Positions 8,599 to 18,338 are shown, counted from the stretch's first letter. The stretch: DNA of 64,000 bases from Rossellomorea orangium (GCF_019334305.1 NZ_JAHWGH010000015.1:124001-188000); one strand, 5' to 3'. Notes: a model not told the origin generated them from the sequence alone. Translations and numbers: made by a program.

Positions 8599-9137
8599 CC
8601 TGTCCTGTCTTGGTACACATACAACGTTCCATTAGATGGCCTTCTGAAGGAGGGTCCGGTAAATCCACGTTTACGCAATTCTTTTCTCATATACATCATG
8701 ATTCCCCCATGACCCACAATGAGTACATCTTCTCCTTCACGAATGATCCGATCGACCACGCCACTGATTCTTTCCTTGACTTCCCTTTTACTTTCCGGCT
8801 GGGAACGATGGTTGAACCACCAGGCCAATCGAATGAATGTCAAATGTAGAAGTAGTGGCAGCTTCCTCTTAGACTTGAAGAGCGGAGATAATCTGATTTC
8901 CCTCAGCTCCTTTAGATAAGAGATTTCTCCTACATAAACTGATTCAGCTGTAACCCTCGCCCTTGATAAGTCGCTGGAATAACAGCCTTTCCAAACAATA
9001 TCTTGAAGATCAACCAGGTTTTCTACCACTTCTGACGCATCATATTCCTCCACCCACTTCATCAGCTCTTCACTTGATACAAACGAAGCCGGATATCCCC
9101 TTGTTACTTTAAAATGCCTTATGAGACCAATCTTCAT
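8595..9137 (-). CDS. Histidine phosphatase superfamily (phosphoglycerate mutase-like) protein
   Basis: 180 residues. The catalytic RHG motif appears as RHF (IGLIRHFKVTRG), a variant third residue; YSSDLSRARVTAE gives the second arginine region, and VLIVGHGGIMM the second catalytic histidine. Such enzymes remove phosphate from small molecules or proteins; the substrate is unknown. The ATG at 9137 has GGAGGGG 6 bases upstream. It is the first gene of a two-gene operon with the thioredoxin-like gene. Confidence 0.85.
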   Translation of the reverse strand: MKIGLIRHFKVTRGYPASFVSSEELMKWVEEYDASEVVENLVDLQDIVWKGCYSSDLSRARVTAESVYVGEISYLKELREIRLSPLFKSKRKLPLLLHLTFIRLAWWFNHRSQPESKREVKERISGVVDRIIREGEDVLIVGHGGIMMYMRKELRKRGFTGPSFRRPSNGTLYVYQDRTG

Positions 9138-9177
9138 ACGCATCCCCTCCCAGATCCATTATACAAGTTTTGGGAAG

Positions 9178-9207
9178 AGAAAAAGCATGCGTTTTGGACG
9201 CATGCTT
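9178..9207 (-). terminator. Terminator after the ZIP transporter gene
   Basis: Perfect stem AAGCATGCGT/ACGCATGCTT with a five-base loop and TTTTTC tail on the minus strand. Confidence 0.8.
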
Positions 9208-9219
9208 ACATGTATCGTA

Positions 9220-10035
9220 TTAACCTAAAGAAACATCCAGAATCATCATCACGACGAAGCCAAGCATTAATCCTAGCGTAGCAAGGTCCGTACTTCCTGA
9301 GGATTGCGATTCCGGTATCAACTCTTCCACGACGACGAATATCATGGCACCGGCTGCGAATGCGAGTGCATAAGGCAGTAGCGGCTGTACCATCAGGACG
9401 GCTGCAGCTCCTATAACGGCTGCAATCGGTTCTACGATGGCTGAAAGCTGGCCGTAATGGAAGGATTTCAGACGGGACATCCCTTCTCCCCTTAGCGGGA
9501 TGGAAAGCGCAGCCCCTTCAGGCATGTTCTGAATACCGATTCCAATCGCCAGCCCGATGGCTCCCACTAACGTCGCATCTCCAAGTCCGAGCGATGCAGC
9601 TCCAAAAGCAACGCCGATGGCTAGCCCTTCCGGAATATTATGAAGAGTGATCGCTAAAAATAATAAGGTCGATTTTTTAAATTTTGTTGGGGGGCCTTCA
9701 GCTTTTTCAGATTCGTTCCCTAAATGTAAATGGGGTACGACAAAGTCTAAAAGTCTGATAAAAAGTCCACCTAGTAAAAATCCAATGGCAGGTGCCAGCC
9801 ATGGAATCTGACCGTTTTGCTCACTGAACTCTATCGAAGGGGCCAACAGGGACCAAAACGACGCGGCAATCATGACACCTGCAGCAAACCCGAGCATCAT
9901 ATTCAACGTATGCTTCTCAATTTTAGTGAAGAAAAAAACCGTGGCAGCTCCAAGTGCAGTCAATCCCCATGTGACGAGACCCCCGAACAGCGCCTGTACA
10001 GTGGGATTAAATCCACTTAACCAGTCTATGAACAT
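9220..10035 (-). CDS. ZIP family metal transporter
   Basis: About 271 residues with eight membrane helices. The signature helices IV and V are present: TLHNIPEGLAIGVAFGAAS and GIGIQNMPEGAALSIPLR, both with the metal-binding H/N-x(3)-E pattern, and VVEELIPES near the end. Members import zinc or other divalent cations. The ATG at 10035 follows GGAGGAGAG; an upstream reading from 10077 adds 14 residues without support. Monocistronic with its own terminator. Confidence 0.9.
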   Translation of the reverse strand: MFIDWLSGFNPTVQALFGGLVTWGLTALGAATVFFFTKIEKHTLNMMLGFAAGVMIAASFWSLLAPSIEFSEQNGQIPWLAPAIGFLLGGLFIRLLDFVVPHLHLGNESEKAEGPPTKFKKSTLLFLAITLHNIPEGLAIGVAFGAASLGLGDATLVGAIGLAIGIGIQNMPEGAALSIPLRGEGMSRLKSFHYGQLSAIVEPIAAVIGAAAVLMVQPLLPYALAFAAGAMIFVVVEELIPESQSSGSTDLATLGLMLGFVVMMILDVSLG

Positions 10036-10222
10036 ATGAACCACTCTCCTCCGATCAAACATGTTGAATACTATCATCTTGCATCAAGGAAACTTTCTTT
10101 GTCAAAGGAAATGCTATACGACCTATTTACCATGGGCCATTATTTTTCTATATATATGTCATCCGAATCGAAATGTGTTTGTATCGCTTATTCTTCCATA
10201 CTTTCATATAGTGTATACCAAT

Positions 10223-10255
10223 AAAACGCCCCTGCCTTATACGGCAAGGGTGTTT
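10223..10255 (-). terminator. Terminator after the ABC permease gene
   Basis: Minus strand AAACACCCTTGCC pairs with GGCAGGGGCGTTTT (with mismatches/G-U), loop of six. Confidence 0.7.
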
Positions 10256-10261
10256 ATCCCA

Positions 10262-11881
10262 TCAATCCCTGATGGCTTTTTTCCATAAGATCAGATTGGT
10301 AAAGAATAATACAATGAGATAAGCCAAAATACCAAACGGAAGCTGCAGGGCCAGATAATGTAGCCCCAAAAACACTCCAACAATCAGATAGAACGGCAGT
10401 ACCTTCCAGCTGTCACTTTGCTGTATGCCTTCAAAGCTTTCGGAAAATGGCAGTGTCCCCCTCATCAACCCTAGACAGATGACGGTAAAGATGCAGGCGC
10501 TTATGAAGACCAGAATGATTTCGGACAATATCCGGAAACCAAATAGAAAGATAAATACAATGCTCAATAGCCCATATAAAGGTAGAAACAATTTCATAAG
10601 AAACGCCTTCAACGTACCTTTGTAGATGGAAGCCCTGCTTTTGACAGGTGCTACTTTGTACACCCAGGATCCCTTGTATTTCCCTGAATAGCTGAGCATC
10701 ATCACGACTGTCGGGATGACGATGAAGCTTGAATAAATGGATAAATACATACTTGAAGTCAGTAAATCCTCCCTCGTCCCATCCATCAACCCGTTGAAAA
10801 TGAAGATGAACGGCATGATGATCGCAAACCCGAGGGCCGGGTACACCTTCAACTTGAATTCCCTCTCATTTTTCATCATATAATGGGCAAATCGAAAAAA
10901 CGCCCTTTCTTCATTCGATTTGGACAAAACCTTCACGAGACCATCCCCGAAATGGACAGGAGCTTTCTTCTTTTTCCCGCCATGTGAAGATAATTTCTGA
11001 AGATTCTTCTCAAAGGTCGGCAATGCTTTCACGTAGACGAAAAGAGCAATGAATGGAAACAGTATGCCGATACCCGAAAGGATCAGGATCATCATCTGGT
11101 GATTACCGTTTAACAACCATTCAAACGGGGCACCGAACCAAATTGGTGGCAGAAAGATATTCCACCATTTTGGTGTGAAAGCAACCGTTAAATCAACGAA
11201 CTCGAAGGAACGGGCGACAATCTGATACCCCACGGCAAGGCCGATGGATAAACCAATCTGAACATAGTTGATGATATCCTTCAGCTTCTCACCGTCAAAA
11301 TATTGCAGGATAAAATAATAAAGCATGGCCGTCAACACGACAATCAAAATATTCATCAGGATGATCCCCGCAAGGAAAATCATAAAGAATACAAATCCTT
11401 GATTGATCAACCCTACGATCAAAGGAATCGCGGTCAAAGAACCTGTCAGGAAAAACAGATAGATAAACACATGAAGCGTTTTAGCCAGGCTGATGGTTTT
11501 TCTTTCGACCGGCTTTGTAAAGAGAATCGTATGATCCCTGATGTCCAGTATGACCACAGAAAAATCGGATATCATGGAGGTCATGACGATGAAAATCAGT
11601 ACAGTAAAGGTGATGCTCATCTGAAAGATATAGTTATCTCCCATCAGAATGAAAGGGAGAACAAATAATCCAAACAGGGCATACACCCAAAGGGATTTAA
11701 TAAAGCGGTTTTCATCTTTCCCTTGCTTTCTCCCCTGCTGCTGAAAGATCGTCGGCACACGTCTTTGATCCATCGTCAGTTTGACTTGAAGAATGCTTCT
11801 CAATAAACGGTAATCGAACCCCAGCTTTGTAAATAACCCTTGAAACCAATCCATAAACAGCAGCGTACGAAATTCCTTCAT
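10262..11881 (-). CDS. ABC transporter permease, large hydrophobic subunit
   Basis: 539 residues with roughly 12 hydrophobic segments in two clusters separated by a basic loop (residues ~310-335, HGGKKKKAPVHFGDGLVKVL). It follows the ATPase gene by 3 bases, so the two form one exporter. It resembles the two-gene Bacillus ABC-2-like systems, whose substrate is usually unknown. The start has GAGGTG 6 bases upstream. Confidence 0.8.
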   Translation of the reverse strand: MKEFRTLLFMDWFQGLFTKLGFDYRLLRSILQVKLTMDQRRVPTIFQQQGRKQGKDENRFIKSLWVYALFGLFVLPFILMGDNYIFQMSITFTVLIFIVMTSMISDFSVVILDIRDHTILFTKPVERKTISLAKTLHVFIYLFFLTGSLTAIPLIVGLINQGFVFFMIFLAGIILMNILIVVLTAMLYYFILQYFDGEKLKDIINYVQIGLSIGLAVGYQIVARSFEFVDLTVAFTPKWWNIFLPPIWFGAPFEWLLNGNHQMMILILSGIGILFPFIALFVYVKALPTFEKNLQKLSSHGGKKKKAPVHFGDGLVKVLSKSNEERAFFRFAHYMMKNEREFKLKVYPALGFAIIMPFIFIFNGLMDGTREDLLTSSMYLSIYSSFIVIPTVVMMLSYSGKYKGSWVYKVAPVKSRASIYKGTLKAFLMKLFLPLYGLLSIVFIFLFGFRILSEIILVFISACIFTVICLGLMRGTLPFSESFEGIQQSDSWKVLPFYLIVGVFLGLHYLALQLPFGILAYLIVLFFTNLILWKKAIRD

Positions 11882-11884
11882 GCC

Positions 11885-12670
11885 CTACACCTCTTGGACA
11901 ACAGAAACAATTTCCGCCGCTGTTTCCTTATGTTCATTGAATCCTGTTAGTTGGTTAAAAATTTCCTCCAAAGAACTTTCCATGTTCTGATTCTGTAATT
12001 CTTCAAAACTGCCATCTGCGACGATTTGTCCGTTATGTAAAAGGACGATGCGATTACTGATCTTTTCAACCACATCCATAATGTGGGAGGAATAGAATAT
12101 TGTCTTTCCCTGTGCTGCAAGCTGTGCGAGTAGTTCTTTGAAAATCATGACGGAATTGGCATCCAGCCCATTGATGGGCTCATCCAAAAATAAAACATCG
12201 GGATTATGTAATACGCTCGAGATGATCAGGATTTTCTGCTTCATCCCTTTCGAGTACGATGCGATTCTCGATTCATACACATCGGAAAGACTAAACAACT
12301 TAATCAGTTTCTCCGCTTTCCCTTGTGCCTTTTCCCGCTCCATTCCGTACAGCTCTCCGATGAATGTGAGATACTCCTTTGCCGTCAGATTATCATAAAG
12401 GTCCGCCATCTCCGGCACATAGCCAATCCGTTTCTTGTATTCTACGGAACTACCAGATATATCTTTCCCAAATAGCTTCACCTGACCCGAATACCCCTCT
12501 TCCAGCCCAAGAATGATCTTGACGGTCGTACTTTTCCCGGCACCATTCGGCCCGATATAGCCAATGATCTGTCCTTCATACACATCCAGTTGGACGCCCT
12601 TCAATACTTCCTTGCTCCCAAATCTCTTCTTTAAATCCCTGATGGATAAAATCGGTTCTCGAACGTCCAT
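11885..12670 (-). CDS. ABC transporter ATP-binding protein
   Basis: 261 residues. Walker A GPNGAGKST (~residue 38), signature YSKGMKQKI, Walker B VLFLDEPINGLD and the H-loop SSHIMDVVEK are all intact, so it should hydrolyse ATP. The fold is of the one-domain DrrA/CcmA-type exporter ATPases. The start follows AAAGGGG. The permease gene begins 3 bases after its stop. It is divergent from the gntR-ABC operon. Confidence 0.9.
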   Translation of the reverse strand: MDVREPILSIRDLKKRFGSKEVLKGVQLDVYEGQIIGYIGPNGAGKSTTVKIILGLEEGYSGQVKLFGKDISGSSVEYKKRIGYVPEMADLYDNLTAKEYLTFIGELYGMEREKAQGKAEKLIKLFSLSDVYESRIASYSKGMKQKILIISSVLHNPDVLFLDEPINGLDANSVMIFKELLAQLAAQGKTIFYSSHIMDVVEKISNRIVLLHNGQIVADGSFEELQNQNMESSLEEIFNQLTGFNEHKETAAEIVSVVQEV

Positions 12671-12819
12671 AGAAATCCCCTTTTTTCTTTAGATATGCCT
12701 ATATGCTAACATAAATTCCATTTTATGGTCATCTATGCATGAAGTATTCTCAGATTTTAAGGATTTTATCTTTTTTTCATTTCCCCCTTCCCAAACTGGT
12801 AGAACCTGATATATACTCT

Positions 12820-12855
12820 AACTGTATTAAGATAACTAGTACACTACATACAGTT
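12820..12855 (+). promoter_or_regulatory. Inverted repeat upstream of gntR (possible autoregulatory operator)
   Basis: AACTGTAT at 12820-12827 and ATACAGTT at 12848-12855 are perfect inverted arms 20 bases apart, ending 12 bases before the gntR start and next to a possible TATACT -10 at 12812-12817. Position suits repression by the GntR protein. Confidence 0.45.
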
Positions 12856-12867
12856 TGGAGGGTGGAT

Positions 12868-13263
12868 ATGTTTGAGCTTGATTTAAGAAGCCGTAAGCCT
12901 ATTTATGAACAATTAGTGGAGAAACTGAAAGAGTTCATCATCAATGAAGTGCTGAAGCCTGACGAACAATTACCTTCCGTTCGTGCCCTGGCGCAGCAGC
13001 TGACGATAAATCCAAACACAATCCAAAAAGCCTACAGGGAACTGGAAACCCAAGGGTTTATATATTCGGTGAAAGGACGGGGTAGCTTTGTTAATCCTTC
13101 AAGTCACATTCAAAACGCGGAGAAGATCATGAAAGTAAAAGAAGAGTTGTCGAAACTTTTGTCGGAAGCCCTTTATCTGGGGATCACATCTGAAGATTTA
13201 AAACAGATGATTTCAGAAATTGAAGCAACGGTTGGAGGTAATCAAGCCGATGATAGAGATTAA
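12868..13263 (+). CDS. GntR family transcriptional regulator (YtrA subfamily)
   Basis: 131 residues: an N-terminal winged helix (RKPIYEQLVEKLKEFIINEV, LPSVRALAQQLTINPNTIQKAYRELE) and only a short C-terminal helix, the compact YtrA form rather than FadR/HutC with a ligand domain. YtrA-type regulators repress the ABC genes that follow and respond to cell-wall-active agents. The ATG at 12868 has GGAGGG upstream. It overlaps the next gene by 14 bases. Confidence 0.92.
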   Translation: MFELDLRSRKPIYEQLVEKLKEFIINEVLKPDEQLPSVRALAQQLTINPNTIQKAYRELETQGFIYSVKGRGSFVNPSSHIQNAEKIMKVKEELSKLLSEALYLGITSEDLKQMISEIEATVGGNQADDRD

Positions 13264-14152
13264 AGCCATAAATAAAGCCTTTGAAGGCACGAAAATCATC
13301 CATGACATTTCTTTCACCGTTCAAACAGGTTCGATCTACGGCCTGCTTGGATCCAATGGTGCCGGAAAGACCACATTACTGAAGACCATCTCAGGAGTGT
13401 TGAGGCCCGAAAGCGGAGAGATATCAGTTGATTCCCAGCCTGTTTATGAAAATATCCCGAAGAAAGAGACTCTGTTTTTCATACCCGATCAACCATTTTT
13501 CTTTGCTCATTATACGCTTGATCAGATGGCCCGTTTCAATCAGAACACATATTCAAAATGGAATGAAGAACAATACAAGTCTTTAAGCAGCGTATTCGGG
13601 ATCGATCCCCATAAAAAGCTTCATAAGTTTTCAAAGGGTGTTCAGCGTCAGGCCGCTTTTATCCTTGCCCTTTCCACACAACCGGAAGTCCTGATCCTGG
13701 ATGAACCGATGGACGGGCTTGATCCCGTTGTCAGGAAAAAGGTCAAAAGCGTCCTTATCTCTGAAGTGGCCAATCGGGACATGACCATTATCATCTCTTC
13801 CCATAACCTCAGGGAAGTGGAGGACATTTGTGATCATATCGGTATCTTGCATCAAGGGAAATTCATATTGGAGAAGGAACTTGATGATTTGAAGTCCGGC
13901 ATTCATAAAGTGCAGCTGGCATTCAAAGGGGAAATCCCGAAGAATCTCTTCAGTAAGCTCGAGCTCTTGCATTCAGAGACCCGGGGAAGTGTTTCCCTTT
14001 GCATCGTCCGCGGTGAAGAACATCATGTGAGAAGCATCATTCAACCTTATCAGCCGGTCATCTTCGATATGCTGCCGTTGACACTGGAAGAAATCTTTGT
14101 TTATGAAATGGAGGACGTCGGCTATGCCATCCAAAACATCATGGATCAATAA
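13250..14152 (+). CDS. ABC transporter ATP-binding protein (YtrB-like)
   Basis: 300 residues with Walker A GSNGAGKTT, signature FSKGVQRQA, Walker B VLILDEPMDGLDP and H-loop SSHNLREVED, all intact. The ATG at 13250 has GGAGGT upstream and lies inside the end of gntR, which indicates coupling. The C-terminal ~90 residues are an accessory domain seen in YtrB-type exporters. It should pair with the following permease, whose gene is interrupted. Confidence 0.9.
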   Translation: MIEIKAINKAFEGTKIIHDISFTVQTGSIYGLLGSNGAGKTTLLKTISGVLRPESGEISVDSQPVYENIPKKETLFFIPDQPFFFAHYTLDQMARFNQNTYSKWNEEQYKSLSSVFGIDPHKKLHKFSKGVQRQAAFILALSTQPEVLILDEPMDGLDPVVRKKVKSVLISEVANRDMTIIISSHNLREVEDICDHIGILHQGKFILEKELDDLKSGIHKVQLAFKGEIPKNLFSKLELLHSETRGSVSLCIVRGEEHHVRSIIQPYQPVIFDMLPLTLEEIFVYEMEDVGYAIQNIMDQ

Positions 14153-16079
14153 GGAAGTCATCATACTGAGTCTTCGCAATGCTGGTTGGGTGGGTATTGT
14201 CTATTTCCTTGGACTACTCTTTTCGTTACCGATCGCTATTCTTGGCCGGTTGTCCAGTGACGATCAATCCTATCCCATTACAATTGAACACAATCTATTT
14301 ATGATTCAATACCCGATACAAGTGGGACTGATGCTGTTTATCCCTGTTATTCTCTCACTGTTCTTATTCCGTTATCTGCATGTGAAACAAGCCGGGGATT
14401 TCATACATAGTCTCCCGATTCATCGCAGAAAGCTATTTTTCCATTTTACAGGGACGGGACTGGGACTTCTCATCATTCCTATCCTGTTGAATACGGTCAT
14501 CTTGCTGTCTCTCTATACACTCACGGATCTTCATGAATTCATTGGGATCGATGACATTTTCATCTGGTGCGGCACCACGATTCTCGTGAACCTCCTCTTG
14601 TTCACGTTCTCTACCTTTGTGGCTATGATCACGGGGCTGACCGCCGTTCAAGGTGCTCTGACATATATCCTGCTATTATTGCCGGCAGGGATGTTTGTAC
14701 TGATTTGCTACAGCCTGAAAAATTTCCTGTACGGATTTCCGGAGGACTATTTCTTTAGTGTACAAATGGAGGAATACTCCCCTCTCATCAAAGCGGCGTA
14801 CTTGGAAGACAACCTATTCACCGGTACAGACGTTTTGATGTTCACGGTGATCACACTCGTATTCTATGGATTATCCTATCTTCTCTATCAATCAAGAAAA
14901 GTGGAGGTTGCTTCTCAGGCAATCGTTCACCCTATCCTGAGACCATTGTTCAAATACGGAATTTCCTTCTGCTTCATGCTCTTCGGGGGAATGTACTTCA
15001 ATGGGGTATACCAATCACCGTTCTGGACCATTTTCGGTTATTTCTTCGGGTCACTCATCGGCTACTATATTGGACAAATGATATTAGAGAAGCACTGGAG
15101 AGTATTCCGTCACTGGAAGGGATATGCAGGATTCGCCATTTGCATGATTCTAGTTGGCATCGGCATACGATTCGATCTATTTAACTATGAAAAGAAAGTC
15201 CCTGATATGGCGGATGTAGAGACTGTCCACGTAAGTGATACCTTTTATTCCCTGACAGATACCCCTGAAAACCTCATCAAGGATCCCTTCATAAAGGATC
15301 CGAAAACGATTCAGGCTGTCTTGGATCTTCATAAGGAAATACTGGACAATCAAGCTCACTACACACAGTCAGACAGGAAGACCCAGGTTTTTCTTTATTA
15401 CAAGTTGAAAAATGGGCATAAGCTTGTACGGAATTACTGGGTTAATACAGAAAATGTGGAATCTCAATATGCTTCTCTTTACAAAATGAAGAGCTATAAA
15501 GAGAAAACCGAACAAATTTATGGTGTTGATTCGAGTCAGGTCGATAAACTCACGATTTATAACGAAATGGGCAATACCCACAGCGCTACCATTTCTAATC
15601 CAGATGAAATTCGTGAAGCCGTCGCCATCCTGAAAGAAGAAACTTACGATGAGTCATTTGAAGAACGTCGCAAAGTCAACCTTTATAACGTTGAACTCCT
15701 TTTGTCTGATGATATGTGGGCCCATGCTGAAGTGAAACGTCATAACAAAGAATTTATATCATGGCTTTAGAAAAAAGGGTATTTAGAAGAACTGACATTC
15801 AAGGCATCTGATATTGAATGGATGTATGTTACCGAGCAGAACCCTTACGATGTGGTTTCTGGCCAAAACGTTGAACAGGCCGTTGCAGAGCTCAAAAAAG
15901 AGGGAAAGGCCATTGAAGTAAAGGAGAGCGGACAGATCGAATCCATCATGAATCAGCTCGAATATGATCCGAATGATTACACCCTCATCCTCAAGTTTCA
16001 AAACGAAGGAAGAATCGATACGTATGGCTTATCTAAGGAAAATGCACCTTCCTTTATCAAAGAAAAATTTGAAGAATAG
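14124..16079 (+). pseudogene. ABC permease with C-terminal extracytoplasmic domain, interrupted by an in-frame TAG
   Basis: The ATG at 14124 (GGAGG upstream) opens 548 codons: eight or so membrane helices, then a soluble region from about residue 355 resembling the C-terminal domain of Bacillus YtrC-like permeases (DUF6449-like, from memory). A TAG at 15768-15770 stops it after ...FISWL. The same frame then stays open without a further stop to 16079, reading KKGYLEELTFKASDIEW and on to EKFEE, and clearly continues the same domain. So a single nonsense change, a sequencing error, or readthrough explains the break. Restored length is about 651 residues. Confidence 0.8.
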
Positions 16080-16096
16080 AAAGTCGAGGTGACCAT

Positions 16097-16627
16097 ATGG
16101 ACACTCTAGCATCGCCATCTCCTCTCACCTATGAAGAGATGTATGAACAATTCCATAAGCTGATCTATCACATTGCTTACAACATAACGAAGGACATACA
16201 TTTATCCCAGGATATCGTCCAGGAAACCTTCCTGAAAGCATATATAAAAATAGATACATTACTGGATGTGACTAAAACGAAGTCATGGCTCACATCCATT
16301 GCAAGGTGTACGGCGATCGATGTCATACGAAAACGGTCTAAATGTCAGGAGGTCTTCATGGAAGATCATGAAGAACTTCATTCCATTCAGGATTTCCATT
16401 CATTGGAAAGTGCGATCGAAGTTCGCTTCCTCAAGAGCTGCATCCAAGATCATATAAAGACCCTGCCGAGAACTCAGCAGGAAGTCATGGCGTTGAAAGT
16501 GACAGAAGACATGAGCGACAGTGAAATCGCCCTCAAGCTGAATCTGTCTGCCTCCACGGTCAAAACCCGCTTTCACCGGGGAAGGAAGCAGTTGTATTCA
16601 GTCATTTATACTAAAGTATCGGCATAA
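16097..16627 (+). CDS. ECF RNA polymerase sigma factor, last gene of the GntR-ABC operon
   Basis: 176 residues. Region 2: YNITKDIHLSQDIVQETFLKAY and SWLTSIARCTAIDVIRKR; region 4: LPRTQQEVMALKVTEDMSDSEIALKL with helix-turn-helix SASTVKTRFHRGRKQL. The start has GAGGTG 7 bases upstream and lies 17 bases after the permease stop, so it is likely cotranscribed with gntR-ytrB-permease. No anti-sigma gene follows: a terminator and convergent genes come next. How it is held inactive is unclear. Confidence 0.88.
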   Translation: MDTLASPSPLTYEEMYEQFHKLIYHIAYNITKDIHLSQDIVQETFLKAYIKIDTLLDVTKTKSWLTSIARCTAIDVIRKRSKCQEVFMEDHEELHSIQDFHSLESAIEVRFLKSCIQDHIKTLPRTQQEVMALKVTEDMSDSEIALKLNLSASTVKTRFHRGRKQLYSVIYTKVSA

Positions 16628-16630
16628 TAA

Positions 16631-16661
16631 AAGGAGCCTCGGTGAGAAGGCTCCTTTTTTT
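16631..16661 (+). terminator. Terminator of the GntR-ABC-sigma operon
   Basis: AGGAGCC pairs with GGCTCCT over a short loop, followed by seven T. Confidence 0.85.
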
Positions 16662-16674
16662 AATGGAAAATGGG

Positions 16675-16746
16675 TTTTGAAAATAAATGCTTTGGTTTTG
16701 AAAATATTTTTCTATTTTTGAAAATAAAAGCCTCCGATTTTGAAAA
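16675..16746. repeat. Four direct repeats of TTTTGAAAA at ~21-bp period
   Basis: TTTTGAAAA begins at 16675, 16696, 16716 and 16738 (steps 21, 20, 22) with unrelated spacers between. It lies between the convergent ends of the sigma and amino-acid ATPase genes. Confidence 0.75.
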
Positions 16747-16802
16747 CAAACTGGCCAATCGGGCTCATCCTTTATGAACTTTCGCCCCTCATTCGACGAA
16801 TT

Positions 16803-17525
16803 TTACAACACTTTACTCAAAAACGCCTGTGTACGCTCGTGTTTTGGACTTCCAAAAAGCTCTGCCGGCCTGTTTTCCTCGACGATGTATCCACCGTCCA
16901 TAAAAATCACGCGGTCCCCCACTTCCCTGGCGAATCCCATTTCATGAGTGACGACCACCATTGTCATCCCCTCTTTCGCCAATTGCTTCATGACTTCGAG
17001 AACCTCTCCGACCATTTCGGGATCAAGGGCTGAAGTCGGCTCATCAAACAGCATGATTTCCGGTTCCATGGCAAGCGCCCTGGCAATGGCCACCCGCTGT
17101 TTCTGTCCTCCAGATAAAGAATCGGGATATACATAGGCTTTCTCTGCCAAACCGACCTTTTCAAGAAGCTCCAATGCCTTCTCTTCCGCTTTAACCTTTG
17201 ACCATTTCCTGACTTTCATCGGTGATAACATGATGTTTTGAATCACGGTTTTATGAGGGAACAGATTGAATTGCTGAAAGACCATTCCCACATCTGTCCG
17301 TACTTTATTGATGTCCGTCTGTTTGTCAGTGATATCCCTGTCTTTAATATAGACATGTCCATCGGTAATCGACTCCAGCAGGTTCAGGCACCTTAGGAAC
17401 GTTGATTTCCCCGATCCGGAAGGCCCTATCACCACGACCACTTCCTGTGGGTCGATTTTGACATTGATATCTTTTAACACTTCTAATTCTCCAAAGGATT
17501 TCTTAAGATTCACTGCTTTAATCAT
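16803..17525 (-). CDS. Polar/basic amino-acid ABC transporter ATP-binding protein
   Basis: 240 residues, the standard length for GlnQ/ArtP-type ATPases. Walker [10 protein letters not shown], signature [10 protein letters not shown], Walker [15 protein letters not shown] and H-loop VTHEMGFA are intact. Its ATG overlaps the permease stop by 4 bases. It energises amino-acid import with the adjacent permease and lipoprotein. Arginine, lysine or glutamine are the likely substrates; sequence alone does not settle it. Confidence 0.92.
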   Translation of the reverse strand: MIKAVNLKKSFGELEVLKDINVKIDPQEVVVVIGPSGSGKSTFLRCLNLLESITDGHVYIKDRDITDKQTDINKVRTDVGMVFQQFNLFPHKTVIQNIMLSPMKVRKWSKVKAEEKALELLEKVGLAEKAYVYPDSLSGGQKQRVAIARALAMEPEIMLFDEPTSALDPEMVGEVLEVMKQLAKEGMTMVVVTHEMGFAREVGDRVIFMDGGYIVEENRPAELFGSPKHERTQAFLSKVL

Positions 17526-18181
17526 TCGGTTGCCATCCTCCGCTCAATATAGTTTAGTAGATACGTAAGAGATAGAGTAAGGATTAAATAGATCACTGCG
17601 ACGGCTAGATACGGTTCCCATACGCGATAATATTGCCCCTGCATGGCACGTCCCCAATACATGAGCTCCGGTGCTGCGATGACCGCTGCCAGGGATGAGT
17701 CTTTCAGTAGTACAATGAATTCATTCCCAAGTGGCGGGATCATCCGTTTAAATGCCTGAGGGATGATGATGTACCTCATGGCCTGGATATTGGTCATCCC
17801 CAGGGAACGGGCCGCTTCCATCTGCCCCCTGTCAATGGACTGGATGCCCCCGCGGAAAATTTCAGCAATATAAGCTGTCGCATTCAACGTCAAAGCCACC
17901 AGGGCAGACACAGCAGGATTGATTTCTGACATTAATGCCGGCATGACACCAAAGTGGATCAGGAGAATTTGGACAAATAGCGGCGTTCCCCTGAAAAAGT
18001 TTATGTACCAAATGAAAGGTGTCCGGACGAGCAAATAGGGTGAAATCCGAAAGATCCCCATAAGCAGTCCAAAGATCAATCCAAGAGCAATGGCCCCTAC
18101 AGATAAACCGATTGTTAATAGCGCTCCCTTTAAAAAGAAGGGTAAGTATTCCCCGATAATGTCCCATCTGAAATCCAGCAT
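17522..18181 (-). CDS. Polar/basic amino-acid ABC transporter permease
   Basis: 219 residues, five membrane helices. The EAA loop is [25 protein letters not shown], the contact site for the ATPase, and [13 protein letters not shown] is typical of the HisMQ/GlnP family. AAAGGAG precedes the ATG. It overlaps the ATPase gene by 4 bases. It would form a homodimer in the membrane, as only one permease gene is present. Confidence 0.92.
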   Translation of the reverse strand: MLDFRWDIIGEYLPFFLKGALLTIGLSVGAIALGLIFGLLMGIFRISPYLLVRTPFIWYINFFRGTPLFVQILLIHFGVMPALMSEINPAVSALVALTLNATAYIAEIFRGGIQSIDRGQMEAARSLGMTNIQAMRYIIIPQAFKRMIPPLGNEFIVLLKDSSLAAVIAAPELMYWGRAMQGQYYRVWEPYLAVAVIYLILTLSLTYLLNYIERRMATE

Positions 18182-18260
18182 ACGATAACTCCTTTTGTCT
18201 GGTCGGCGGCAAATATTCCGCTTTCCTTTTCAAGTAGTAAGTAATTAGACTCATATAAAA

Positions 18261-18330
18261 GGGGCGGGTGAAGAAGGAATATGACCTCCCTATTATTTGA
18301 GAAGATCTGATATTCCCTTCACTACGCCCC
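18261..18330 (-). terminator. Attenuating hairpin between the binding-protein and permease genes
   Basis: On the minus strand GGGGCG..GTGAAGG..AATAT pairs with ATATT..CTTC..CGCCCC, an imperfect long stem followed by TTTTAT. Placed after the lipoprotein gene, it should reduce readthrough so the binding protein is made in excess. Confidence 0.65.
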
Positions 18331-18338
18331 TCTTAATC

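Noticed and set aside
12739..12867. N-terminal extension of the GntR protein
   Set aside because: It covers the promoter/operator region; GGAGGG precedes the ATG at 12868 and the family begins there.
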